Positions 12,376 through 22,122 of a stretch of DNA of 64,000 nt are shown here, in pieces. The DNA lies in contig CM060841.1 in NCBI GenBank assembly GCA_030762175.1, positions 8,418,501-8,482,500 on the forward strand, written 5' to 3'. The notes beneath the pieces were generated by a model that worked only from the letters and a program-made list of their open reading frames with translations, was not told the DNA's origin and did not search any database. Made by a program: the position numbers and the translations under genes. Source of the stretch: Metallyticus violacea. Taxonomy: Eukaryota; Arthropoda; Insecta; Mantodea; Metallyticidae. The first letter of the stretch is position 1; each line of letters begins with the position of its first letter.

Positions 12376-13373
12376 TAATAATAATAAGTCACGCAAACAT
12401 TAATGTAAAAACAGTCTTTTAATTTTCTTTATATATCATATTTTCACACTTCCTAATAAAAATTTACAAATTTGCTTATTATGAATATTATAAGAATAGC
12501 AACAACACTTAGAAATGTCAATTGATTACCACACAAATCGCTTAATAGCTTGAAGGTGTTTATATTTTTAACATGAGGCATAATGAGATAGGCTGCTGGT
12601 CAGGCTTTTAAATAATCTACTCACATTCGACGACAAAATCAGATTAATATGCTTGTCCATTGTTTACAGCAATCTGTCTAATCATTCTAACGCTTGTAGT
12701 GTTGAGTTGTAGTCAGTCAACAATAGTTCTGAGAAAGTAACAAAAACGTTAAAATATGCAATGCATTGTTACGTGCGGTAATGTCCCCTGCTGATGTTAC
12801 AGCAAGGAGTCTCGAGACGGCACCGTGAACTTGCACAACATGCATGTGTGGGCGGGAGAAAACCCGAAAGCGCAGGTAGCTTAAAGTAATCTGTACGGGT
12901 TCAGGGTCAACATATGGACTGATGGAGATGGAGGGGAAGAGAAAGTTATCACGTAGATGAATATAACGTGCGAAATATTTAATTCTTTGACCGTGACCGA
13001 CGATGTACGCTCTGTAATCGTGTTGGAAGTTCACAATTCGAACCATTACCATAGTTAGTTGCAAATTGGCGTACAGTTTCCTATAGTTGAGGAATAGTTT
13101 ATGCATCTTACATAAAAGCCCGTTCTTCAAGACATTTATGTATTTGAGTAACTAATGAAGAACAATTAGCACACAGTTTACACACAATGCACAAGTAGCA
13201 TAGGAAAGCACAATCATTCATTTCCAAAGCGTTCCTAAAACTAATTACAACCTGCTACCTGCACGTGCAATAAAGGCCTTTACGTCTGACTGATCTCAGC
13301 AGCTAACCACGCTCTGCCGGCCCGTAATTCAACAATATTACTATAAAAGTATGTACACTTCTACAGTTGCATA
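11967..13373. other. Spacer with (AAT)n; even-composition stretch 12.75-13.1 kb
   Basis: An (AAT)n microsatellite lies at 12340-12387. The stretch 12750-13120 has more even composition and an open frame of 137 codons on the minus strand (12717-13130). I recognise no domain in it, so I do not call it a gene. The sequence 13230-13345 resembles 4400-4445 in part. Confidence 0.4.
12340..12387. repeat. (AAT)n microsatellite
   Basis: About 15 AAT units, with one interruption of several A residues. Confidence 0.95.
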
Positions 13374-13657
13374 TACGCCACGGGTGGCTGAGGTCGTTAA
13401 GGCGCGGACTCGTGAGCGAGAGGTCTGGAGTTCGAATTCCGCCTGGACCGTCCTCCCTTACTGAGGTTTTTTCCAGGTTTTTCCTCAGTCCTCATAAATG
13501 GCAAATACCGGGGAGGTACCCTAAACTTAGGCCTGGAACATTTCCTTCCTTAAAAAATAATCCTTTCCCAATATATCATTTCATCTCATGTATCATCAGT
13601 GTCCACCGCCTGTGGTGCCTCAGTAGTAAAAACGGGCGTTAAACACTACTCAAAAAA
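13374..13657 (+). repeat. SINE-A copy 3, full length with 11-bp target-site duplication
   Basis: This is the best-preserved SINE-A. The A-box-like GGCTGAGGTCGTTAAGGC sits near the start, with B-box GTTCGAATTCC at about 13431. The complete body and the terminal CTCAGTAGTAAAAACGGGCG with TTAAACACTACT and a short A-rich tail follow. The flanks repeat ACAGTTGCATA exactly at 13363-13373 and 13658-13668. That duplication shows insertion by target-primed reverse transcription and defines the element's ends. Confidence 0.93.
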
Positions 13658-13932
13658 ACAGTTGCATAGTAGAGGGGCATTTGTCTCTTAAAACTTAACG
13701 ATAGAATTTTTCCTTGTTACAAATATTTCCAAAAGTTTCACTTTGATATAATATAATACAGAATTCACTTACAAACACCATACCTCCTTATTTTAATATC
13801 ATAACATTGTTGACAAGTGTTCTTTTGGCCTTCAGTTGGTGGCATAATTAAATTTGGTACGTTTTTCTACGGGATTTTGAAAAAAAAACTTTTATATTAA
13901 GAATTTATGCTAATATTTGTAAGGCATACACT

Positions 13933-13937
<5 letters not shown>

Positions 13938-13984
<47 letters not shown>
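13938..13984. repeat. (TA)n microsatellite
   Basis: About 23 TA units directly abutting the long inverted repeat that follows. Confidence 0.95.
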
Positions 13985-13990
<6 letters not shown>

Positions 13991-14184
13991 CTCAGAGTGG
14001 AATATAAAAAGGTTCACATAAAATTTCACACTAAAAACCGTAAAATTGAACACTAAAACTCAGTTCATTTTCATCACGTAACCAAGAGCCAAGCTCGAAA
14101 TATAGTGTGGTTTTAGTGTTCAATTTTACGGTTTTTAGTGTCAAATTTTATGTGAACCTTTTTATATTGCACCCTGAGTGTTTT
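13985..14184. mobile_element. Long inverted repeat (two ~75-bp arms), MITE-like hairpin
   Basis: The arm at 13985-14059 is closely matched by the reverse complement at 14110-14184, with about 50 bases between them. Both arms share GTTTTAGTGTTCAATTTTAC and AGGTTCACATAAAATTT (or its reverse complement). There is no coding capacity. Arms of this length, a short loop and insertion next to a (TA)n tract suit a miniature inverted-repeat or foldback transposon. A hairpin-forming repeat of other origin is possible. Confidence 0.7.
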
Positions 14185-14643
14185 TTATGAGTTTTTATGC
14201 TTTTTAGAAGTTTTTATTACTCTATTAATAGTATATATATGCATGTATATAGGTTTATTTTGTTCATTGTGTTCGGATGACATGCACCACGTTACATGTG
14301 AAAGAATAAAACACTTTAAATCTTTCTTTTCTGTATCTTCTTAAATTACACAATGGATGTTTCTGCTACTAACGAACACGAACATTGGCTACCTTTATAA
14401 CCTTGTTAGCATTGTGTTTCTAGGTGACCGATAAGACCGCCAAAGTAGATTACGAACTCGGTGCAGAGCTTCTTGTTTGAAATTCATATGTAGTTAACAT
14501 TCTTAAAGTAAATAATTGCATGAGAATTAAGCTGCGTAACTAATGCATCTTTGTCAAGGGACAGCAGTAGTAAGACTGGGAGAACATGGCGGGCGACAAG
14601 TTTAATGGCCGCTAGAACATGTTCTTTCCCCGTTGGGTAGATA

Positions 14644-14655
14644 TGTGACGTCACA
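14644..14655. promoter_or_regulatory. CRE-like palindrome TGTGACGTCACA
   Basis: A perfect 12-bp palindrome containing TGACGTCA, the consensus for CREB/ATF-type bZIP factors. Function is inferred from the motif alone. Confidence 0.3.
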
Positions 14656-14706
14656 CTGTGAGCCCTTGCTAATTGAACTCGCCTACTGTAAAGCCCGTCC
14701 CGCAGT

Positions 14707-14722
14707 TTGCTGAGCTCAGCAA
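14707..14722. promoter_or_regulatory. 16-bp perfect palindrome, Maf-element-like
   Basis: TTGCTGAGCTCAGCAA is self-complementary over 16 bases. Its TGCTGA and TCAGCA halves match the half-sites of Maf recognition elements. It lies 52 bases after the CRE-like site. Confidence 0.3.
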
Positions 14723-15525
14723 CTGACAGACAACCCAAGTCTAATAATAGCGAGGAGGTTTAACACTCCGCTCCGACCGCCTCCCTCGTCTCAATCAGCG
14801 TTCTCGACGATGTCCACCTTGATTTAACTGGTGATCTCCGACGTTCTCTCACACGCTTCTTTTCAGTCCCCTCAGATAGCTCCACACTTTACGTCACATT
14901 GATTTCACCAGAATAAACGGTACGTGAGAAGATTTCATTCGCACATGACCTTACTGTGGGTGCAATATTCTGTTTTCATGCTATTCATGCGACAGGTGTC
15001 GTATTATTTTACCTTCAGGATCAGATCCCGCTTTGCGTTATCTGCACTGAATATAGCTGTAGTGCATGTTGATTCTTAAATTATATTACCACCAAAAATT
15101 ATAAGTATATATTTAACACATTTCTTAATATTTTTCCCACATTTTTAAAATGGTTTTTAAGGCATATAGAATGTGAAGAAAATACAAGCAAATGTCCTTA
15201 AATTCTAATTACAAGATAGGTAGGGACATTTATATAAGTATAGTGTGTCCCAAATTAATAATTACATTGTTACGATTATTGTATGAAGATTTAGTTTCTT
15301 TTACTATATACCTGTTTACTTGTATACTTGACTTACTTGAGTTCACCTTTTGTAAACAAGTGAGAGGAACCATATCTCCAGAGTGCATTATGTTTTATTT
15401 AGATTAACTTAATAAAAGGCTTTTGCCGTTAACTATATAAGGTAACAAAGAAGTCCTATCAGGTTTTCAAAGCATTATATTTTGAACAACACCATCGCTA
15501 TCGAGCATCTTCTTCCAACGTCATG

Positions 15526-15813
15526 TTGTTAATTTGTTGACTTGGTTTATTTACGGACGCTGTTTAACATATCAAGTCATCAGCGTCCCGTTCTATTCAG
15601 GGCGTGAAACGGCCGACAAATTTTGCTCAGAGGCCTCTTCTTTCGGGCTTGAGGTTCTTTATCATGCCGTAAATGTACGACACGGGACCCACGGCTTTAC
15701 TTCCCTTCCGAAGGAAGCCATACATAGGATTTTTACGCCCGAAAAAATCCATCACTCCTGGCCATCTTGGGTTTAGCAGGAAAGTATGGCTGCCATTACA
15801 GCACCAGGACCGA
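15526..15813 (-). repeat. SINE-B copy 1 with 12-bp target-site duplication, B box deleted
   Basis: SINE-B on the reverse strand. The 3' body begins at 15536 (plus-strand TTATTTACGGACGCTGTTTA) and the head ends with CACCAGGACCGA at 15813. TCCAACGTCATG is repeated exactly at 15514-15525 and 15814-15825. Compared with the copy at 42698, about 18 bases that carry the B box are missing near 15755, so this copy can no longer recruit TFIIIC normally. The frames at 15534-15981 are by-products. Confidence 0.92.
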
Positions 15814-15984
15814 TCCAACGTCATGGAAAAATATTCATTCCATTATGATAGAACGCTTAGAGTTGGAACCAAAAGACTTATCCAGATCGGTAAAGGTTCA
15901 GAATTGTTATCCTGGGGACATGTTGTCCAAAGAAAGGAAAATATAATCTGGAATGTTTGGAGAATTTGGTGGGTACACTAGAGC

Positions 15985-16188
15985 GCAAATTCCCATTGGG
16001 CCGACTGCCGAGACTTTGTGATTGTGTATTCGTTCATGGTTTTCCCTGATCACTTAAGTGAATGCTGGGGTGGGTCTTTACATTCCAGAGTTGTCCACTA
16101 TCCCATTGCATATCATTTCATTCCGTTAGTTATGTTACAGGTTTGAAAGTGCTAGGGAAAGCTGGCCTCGCGCGGTGTGTTCGTGGCT
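15985..16188 (+). repeat. SINE-C copy 2, body fragment
   Basis: It aligns by eye to the reverse complement of 11770-11890. Shared blocks include CCCATTGCATATCATTTCAT against CCCATTTCATATTAATTTAT, then TTAGTTATGTTACAG and GAAAGTGCTAGGGAAAGCTG. The tRNA-like head is not recognisable, and its left boundary is uncertain. It stops exactly where a MarA fragment begins. Confidence 0.55.
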
Positions 16189-16417
16189 TGTCCTTCTTTT
16201 GTGAAGAACTTAATAACAGCTGGACACTCCATTTTGACCATGTCACAATCTTCTACACACAGCCTTCTTTATGCAACTGTATCTGAACAACTGAACACAG
16301 CGGGGTAGAAGTTACAGCTGCAGTTATTTACTTAACAAGGTATGATATCAGATAAGGATTTTGTGAAGGGGGTAATTCTTATCGGCGAAGCCGGAAACTT
16401 GTGGACATGCCCTCTAT
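16189..16417 (-). mobile_element. MarA mariner copy 3, 5' end fragment
   Basis: It matches the first 230 bases of MarA on the minus strand: the start-codon region (CCATTTTGACCATGTCACAA on plus), the 5' leader CAACTGAACACAGCGG, and the degraded inverted repeat ending GGACATGCCCTCTATG. The break lies about 17 codons into the transposase. The rest of the element is gone. Confidence 0.88.
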
Positions 16418-16494
16418 GTGGTTATAAACAATTACGAAGCTTAGTTTGTGTTTGAGAGCCATTTTCCAGCTTAAATTTGTAAACAAGCGTTCAA

Positions 16495-17510
16495 AATGGA
16501 GAAACGCGGATTTCGTATATTAATAAAATATTACTTTTTGAAAGGGGCAAGAACCGCAGAAACAAAGACGCAGCTGGACAAACATCACTGTGAAAGTGTA
16601 CTCTCGCTTAGAGTGTATGTGAGTTTAAGTATGGCCAAACGTTTACAAGCGATGTTGACTATTGCGGACGTTCTTTCGAGACAACCACTCCCGAAATTAT
16701 TGATAAAGATGTACGACATGTTGCGCGACCGGAGGCTGGAGGTGTGGATGATTGCTGAAGCTGTGGGCTTAACTGGAGTGAGTGCATCATAATTAGCAAT
16801 TCAAGTAGCTATCAGCGCCAGGGAGTGCGGCCTTTGGTAAGGCTGACCAGAAAGGAGAACGTGGCGTATATTCATCGCAGAATTTAGAGCTGTCAAGTGA
16901 AATGCGGAGATGTGTGACAAACGACGAAACATGGACTCATCACTACACGCCGAAAACGAAGGAGAAATCGAAACAGTGGGCTGCAAGCGCCCCGGAGAGG
17001 GCAACATCAATTCTTCCAGGAAAACTGACGGCGGATATGTTTTAGGATTACCACGGCGTAATTTTAATTGTATTTTGGGCGTAAAAGTGTTAAGCCATAA
17101 TCTTTGATTATTATGGAATGCTACTGTAGCGATAAATGACGCAATAGGAAGTATCTTCCTTAATTGGCGAAGAAAAAATTCCCATTTAATCACAAAGATG
17201 CATCAGTGCATAAGTTTACGATTCCATTTTCAAAATTATTTGACTGAATGCATGACAGCCTTCCCCTACTCTCAGATTTGACTCCCTCGAACTACTTTCT
17301 GCTCCCCAACTTGAAGATATAACTGGCTGGAACGAAACTTTCTTCGAACGGAGGGGTTTTCACCCAATCAAATGCGTATTTTACTGAGTTTAACAAATCG
17401 CTGAAATAAGAGTTGAGATTTGAAAAGAGATTACGTTGAGAAATAAAAAGTTTTTTTTTTTTCCAAATAAGTTTCGTGTTCTTAAGTTTTGCACGGATTT
17501 ACCTTAAAAC
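16495..17510 (+). pseudogene. Mariner transposase, second lineage (MarB), broken
   Basis: The frame opens at the ATG at 16497 with MEKRGFRILIKYYFLKG, a typical mariner N-terminus different from MarA. It keeps LRDRRLEVWMIAEAVGLTGVS from the helix-turn-helix domain and stops at about 16790. Further mariner motifs follow in other frames: a first-Asp region TNDETWTHHYTPKTKEKSKQ at about 16914-16975, then a third-Asp region resembling LTPSNYFLLPNLK (about 17278-17315), where Asn stands in place of the catalytic Asp. The middle is heavily deleted. A T-run at 17451-17461 lies near the 3' end. Terminal repeats could not be delimited. It directly follows MarA copy 3. Confidence 0.82.
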
Positions 17511-19408
17511 CCTCTCAAATTCAATGTATTATTTTTTATTTGGGCTAACAGAATATTTTTTCTTTGATTTTACCTGAGTAAGCTATTGCTTCAACATTAT
17601 CTTTTAATTGTTCATACACTTTATTTGCTAAATGATTCAGTGCATGGTTATTAGTTATCACTCACTAGTAGTTCTTCTCGATGTTGCACCTTGTCCATTA
17701 AGTTTGTAACTTAAAGTACATTCTGTGTCATTAGTTTTCATTATAAATACATTGTGGGAAATTATTTTAAGCTATAACGATAAAGCAAAGAACGTTTGCC
17801 ATTTAACTAAACTGCTGAAATAAATAATATTGCTGCAATGCAATATAAATTATTATCCTTATATCATTTATTTTACTATCCAGAATGAATAAAAAACAAC
17901 CACCACTTCATTGCTGCGTTTCGGTTAACTGACTTTGGGGCAAAGTATTGTTTAAGCTAAATATGTTCAATAAAGCAATTTTATAGTTTAGCATATTTAT
18001 CTAATTAATTTAAGTTTAAAACTACTGTCGGTTTTTGCTCGCGCTTTTTTGGTTTCGAACGCCTTTTTCTCTTTCTCTCATCCATTCTTGTTACCTGCCA
18101 TATCATTTTTATTAGTTGTTCTTACTATTGGCTATCAAGCCTATCGTATGATCTGAAATTGGTGACTTAAGCATCCTTCCTTAGAATATTGTCTCTCCTA
18201 CATAGTGGACACCAACTTTTTACCTTTACTTCTAAATTGTTAGGTCCGGAGCCTTCTCTGTAGGATAAGCTCTGTGGATTTTGTATAGTGTAACTTTTAA
18301 AACATGTTATTGTAATATTTGTTATATATGTGCAAAGTTTCCAGATGTTACTATTTTAAAAAAAAAGGGGAACGGGGATTTGAAAGGTTAGCATGTTATA
18401 CGTAGTAGTAAAAGTTCATGCCCAAGAGGAAATTTTATTAAATGCTTGCGCTCAAATAATTTTTAGTCATATATATTAACTTGTATATATTGTGGCATAA
18501 TATTCAAGGGATTTTTCTTGTTAAATGCTATATGAATATCGGTAAGTGATGTATTACACAATTTTTAAAATTAAAACTATATTACACTTACATTACATTT
18601 ACATTTATCGTTGTATAACACCTTTCTTTATGATAATAAATCATTCTTCTTCCGTTATTGAGTTTCTTATGTCACATCCTGGATGTTTTCTTTCCAGTAT
18701 ATTCCCAAGGCTAGAACTTTAGTATTAACGGGAGGGTATAGATGTCTGTTTATTAAGTTACTGAGGGCCTATATGCAGCAAACAGTAGCATTTAGTAATT
18801 CTTGTACGTGAATAGCACATTTGAATACAATATCATATATCCTTGGCTTTATATAATTAACTTTACTGTCAAATATAATAAATATTTGAGTATGTAATCA
18901 CCACAACTGCTGATTTCTTGCAACAAAATTACGTACAAACAACAATTTACATTAAATTGTAAGAATATACCTTTGATACGTAATTATTATTATTCTGCCT
19001 AGAAATTAGTGAAAATGCAGATTTTACTCTAAGGACAGTACTTCTGGAATGAATTAATTCAGACCTACTATTATCTTTGTAATCAACTAGAGTTCTATGT
19101 CTCCATAGTAACTAATTTCTTTATTTTGCCAATGCTTCCTATCCCCTCATTTAAACAGTAAGCTCTGTTCTAGAGGGAAACATTCAGTTTAAAATGCTTT
19201 ACTCTATGCCTAAGAATTTTTACACACATTGGAGAGAAAGATAAAGAAGATGTGTTTGCGTTTTGATGAGATTTTCGGCTTCAGGGATTGTGCAATACTC
19301 TCAAGATTGCAGCTGTTTATTGATAACTTTGAGTATGCATGGAACAAGGGAGAATGATGTGTCTTTATAAATGACTCCACGAGTTCTAGGAACAGGCAGG
19401 GGGAGTCC
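17511..19408. other. AT-rich stretch, nothing recognised
   Basis: About 1.9 kb of AT-rich sequence without open frames above about 60 codons, SINE motifs or microsatellites of note. Confidence 0.55.
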
Positions 19409-20108
19409 GTTGTGCATACTATTTAACAATATGGTTCCTAACAGTAATAATTGGCATATATGCGCTCTATTCTGGACCTAATATTCGTGGGTTCGAATCA
19501 GCCTAGATCAACGTGTTTTTGCGGGTGTTAAAAGGCTCGAGCCTTAGTCCTTCGGAAGGGACTTATAGCCATAGGTCCCGTGCTTGTAGTTTTACGACTT
19601 GTTAAAAACTTTATTCCTGAAAAGCAGAGATTCTGTACAAAATTACACTAAATAGGTGTACTAGGCTGAATATCAACCCTTCTGAGCTCTATAGGTGTTA
19701 AGTATCATTTCAATTGATCCATGAGGTCCCTCTGAATTCGTTGTGCAATTTTATTTAACAATATGCTTCCTCGTTGTAAATAGTTGGCACTTACGCGCTC
19801 TATCGTGGACCTAATATTTGTGGGTTCGATCACAGCCTAGATCAACATGTTTTTCAGGGTGTAAAACGGCTCGAACCTTAATCCTTCCGGAGGGACCTAA
19901 AGTCAAGGGTCACGTGTCGTAGATTTACGACCTGTTAAAAAAAAAAGGTACTTCGGAGAAAAAAAAAAAGAGATCCTGATCACGTCCAAGTAATACCTTA
20001 GCATTACAATATGTAGATGACACTTTAAGCGATAGGCTGACGATCTAACTTCTGACCATATAAGTGTTAAGTATCAATTCGATGATTCATATGGCCCGTC
20101 TGAACCCG
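19409..20108 (+). repeat. Tandem duplication (331-bp first unit) of a SINE-B-related repeat
   Basis: Unit 1 (19409-19739) and unit 2 (19740-20108) begin alike (GTTGTGCA, then TATTTAACAATATG). They share GTGGACCTAATATTTGTGGG, a B-box-like GGGTTCGA, and GCCTAGATCAAC. They end alike with GTGTTAAGTATCA and a CTGAA tail. The middle, CCTTCGGAAGGGACTTATAG, corresponds to the SINE-B body. Unit 2 has about 35 extra bases, including two A-runs near 19935-19970. The divergence between units shows an old duplication. Confidence 0.75.
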
Positions 20109-20110
20109 GA

Positions 20111-20259
20111 ATAGGCCTTCTTTATGTAACTATATCTGAACAACTGAACACAGCGGAGTGGAAGTTCCTGCTGCAATTATTTACTTAACAGATAAAGTAT
20201 GACACTGGATAAGCGTTTTGTGTAAGCGAGGTCGGAAACTTTATGAACCTACCCTCGTA
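20111..20259 (-). mobile_element. MarA mariner copy 4, 5' leader fragment
   Basis: It contains CTATATCTGAACAACTGAAC and ACAGCGGAGTGGAAG of the MarA 5' leader, and ends with the inverted repeat CCTACCCTCGTA. No transposase codons remain. It starts two bases after the duplicated repeat unit. Confidence 0.88.
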
Positions 20260-21071
20260 CATCTGAGGGAGAATTCGGCCTCATGGCTTTACACGTGTCC
20301 CTTGCGAAATTACGGGCACGTTGAGTTCCTCCAATTTGTACAAAATTTCCATTATTCTTGAATTCATGTACAAATATTGCTTTTATTTCTTCCCCAGCGG
20401 ATCATCCTGTATTTTGCTTTCATTTGTTAGTGTCTGAACAAGTTATTAAAAAGTTGGAGAAGTGATATCTGGCAAAACCTCAAATGTCAGGATTCGCTGT
20501 CAAAACTTAGAACACAAAGTGAACTTATGTATGTACTTTGCTCTCTGTCTGCATTAATCATTCTGTCTTTGCCGTCTCTTGCTCTGTGAAAACGGCAACT
20601 CCACTAGAATGTTGGAAATCTGAGAATCCAGACCAAGTTAACAATGAAACTGCAAAACGACACTTAAAATGTTATTAAAAGCAGAGTTAAATAGCAGCAG
20701 AGCAATCAAATACGTGCTTTTCGAAGGAACTAAACTTATCAATGTTTTCAACCGTGTTCAGTAAGTGGAAATACTTCCCACGTAAGTTCGTGTTGCAAGG
20801 TTGAATGAAAAGCAATTCCTTCATGAAAATTTCTGTAAGTGAAATGGAAATGTACATTAATTATCTACACTGAGGGCATTTCTGCCAGTAATGAACAAGT
20901 TTCGTAAGGTGAGCACGAATGATGTCCACCTTCAGATCCTGACGCCGTGTCAACTTCTTTATTGAGTTATAGTGATACCAATGAAGATATTTTAGAAAGT
21001 TTCGGCCGAAGATAGAAATTGCAGTAAGTCTTATCATTATATCACTTAATCTCTCAATTTCTGTTTATTTT
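20260..21071. other. Spacer, nothing recognised
   Basis: Mixed composition, no gene-like frame and no repeat shared with the rest of the window. Confidence 0.5.
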
Positions 21072-21183
21072 TGATAGTGTTTAACGCCCGTTTTTACTGC
21101 TGAGGCACCACAGGCGGTGAACAGTGATGATATATGGGATCAAATGATATTTTGGAAAAGGATTTTTTTAAAGCAAGGAATCG
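21072..21183 (-). repeat. SINE-A 3' fragment (copy 4)
   Basis: Plus strand GATAGTGTTTAACGCCCG, then TTTTTACTGCTGAGGCACCA, is the reverse complement of the SINE-A 3' end. The match continues to the A/T-rich segment and stops at the mariner remnant. The tRNA head is absent. Confidence 0.85.
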
Positions 21184-21189
21184 AAGAAA

Positions 21190-21734
21190 GTGCACGCACC
21201 CATCTTGCACTAACCTTATTCATGTTTAAATGTTCATGAATAATTCGAAGGACTGTTGTTTTAAAAAGGTTCAACCTTAGTGCTATTTCTGTAACTTTGA
21301 GCCGGCGGTCTTCCATAATTTCTGCTTCCACAAGAGCGATGTTTTCAGAAGTGAGCACATCCAAGGGTTGACCTGCACGCTGTTCGTCTCCAATGCTTTC
21401 TCGACACATTCGAAAAAGTTTGTCCCATTCTTGTACAGTAGAATATGAGGGGAGTGCTTCCCCATATACACCGTCCAATTGCTGTTTAATTTCATTTGGA
21501 GCAAGTCCTTCTTTTGTGAAGAACTTAATAACAGTTCGATACTGCATTTTGAACATGTCACAATCTTCTATACATAGCCTTCTTTATGCAACTATATCTG
21601 AACAACTGAACACAGCGGAGCGGAAGTTACAGCAGCAATTATTTACTTGAGAGATAAGGTATGGGCACCAGATAAAGGTTTTGTGAAGGGGTTATTTCTT
21701 ATCGGCGAGGCGGGAAAGTTATGGATCTCCCTCG
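21190..21734 (-). pseudogene. MarA mariner copy 5: intact N-terminal half joined to a SINE-A tail
   Basis: The minus-strand frame from 21556 to 21140 is open for 138 codons. It starts MFKMQYRTVIKFFTKEG (two in-frame ATGs) and covers the whole helix-turn-helix DNA-binding part (EWDKLFRMCRESIGDEQRAG, KTTVLRIIHEHLNMNKVSAR). It then leaves the mariner sequence and ends with about 20 residues read from the adjoining SINE-A fragment. All catalytic Asp residues are missing. The upstream leader and terminal inverted repeat (GGATCTCCCTCGTA at 21723-21736) remain. A protein, if made, could bind mariner ends without cutting. Expression is not shown. Confidence 0.85.
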
Positions 21735-21990
21735 TATATAAGTTATATCGTAGTTGCAGAATAACACACCTTAATTCTATCTAATGTATGCAAAAAAAGC
21801 CAATATCTTATATGTTTCAAGATAATTGACATTCAGATTTTGTCTTTTTTTACTTTTATGTTTACATTAAGGAAAATAGAAAATATTTATAGATTTTTAA
21901 AAAGTTAAAACGTTCTGGAGCCAAATTGTTTTGATGTGTTTAAAATGAATCAGAGTAAGAAAACTTTTTCGTGGACTATATTTTATTTAC

Positions 21991-22122
21991 TCATTCCTCA
22001 TAAATGACAAATGCCGGTTAGACCCAGAGCGCTTCCTTTAAAAAAATATACTAATTTATCATTTCATCTCTTATGTCAATCAGTGCCTCAATAGTAAAAA
22101 CATGTATTAAACACTATTAAAA
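21991..22122 (+). repeat. SINE-A copy 5, head-truncated
   Basis: It begins at TCATTCCTCATAAATGACAA and runs to the 3' end GTGCCTCAATAGTAAAAAC, then TTAAACACTATT. The tRNA head is missing and small deletions are present. Confidence 0.82.

Larger units (their letters stand above)
14185..15513. other. Spacer with candidate regulatory stretch 14.48-14.95 kb
   Basis: No coding sequence is recognised. The part 14480-14950 is more GC-rich than its surroundings and contains two perfect palindromes of regulatory type, listed separately. The rest is AT-rich. Confidence 0.4.

Noticed and set aside
12717..13130. 137-codon frame on the minus strand
   Set aside because: No recognisable domain, no codon-bias evidence, and no splice context that could be defended.
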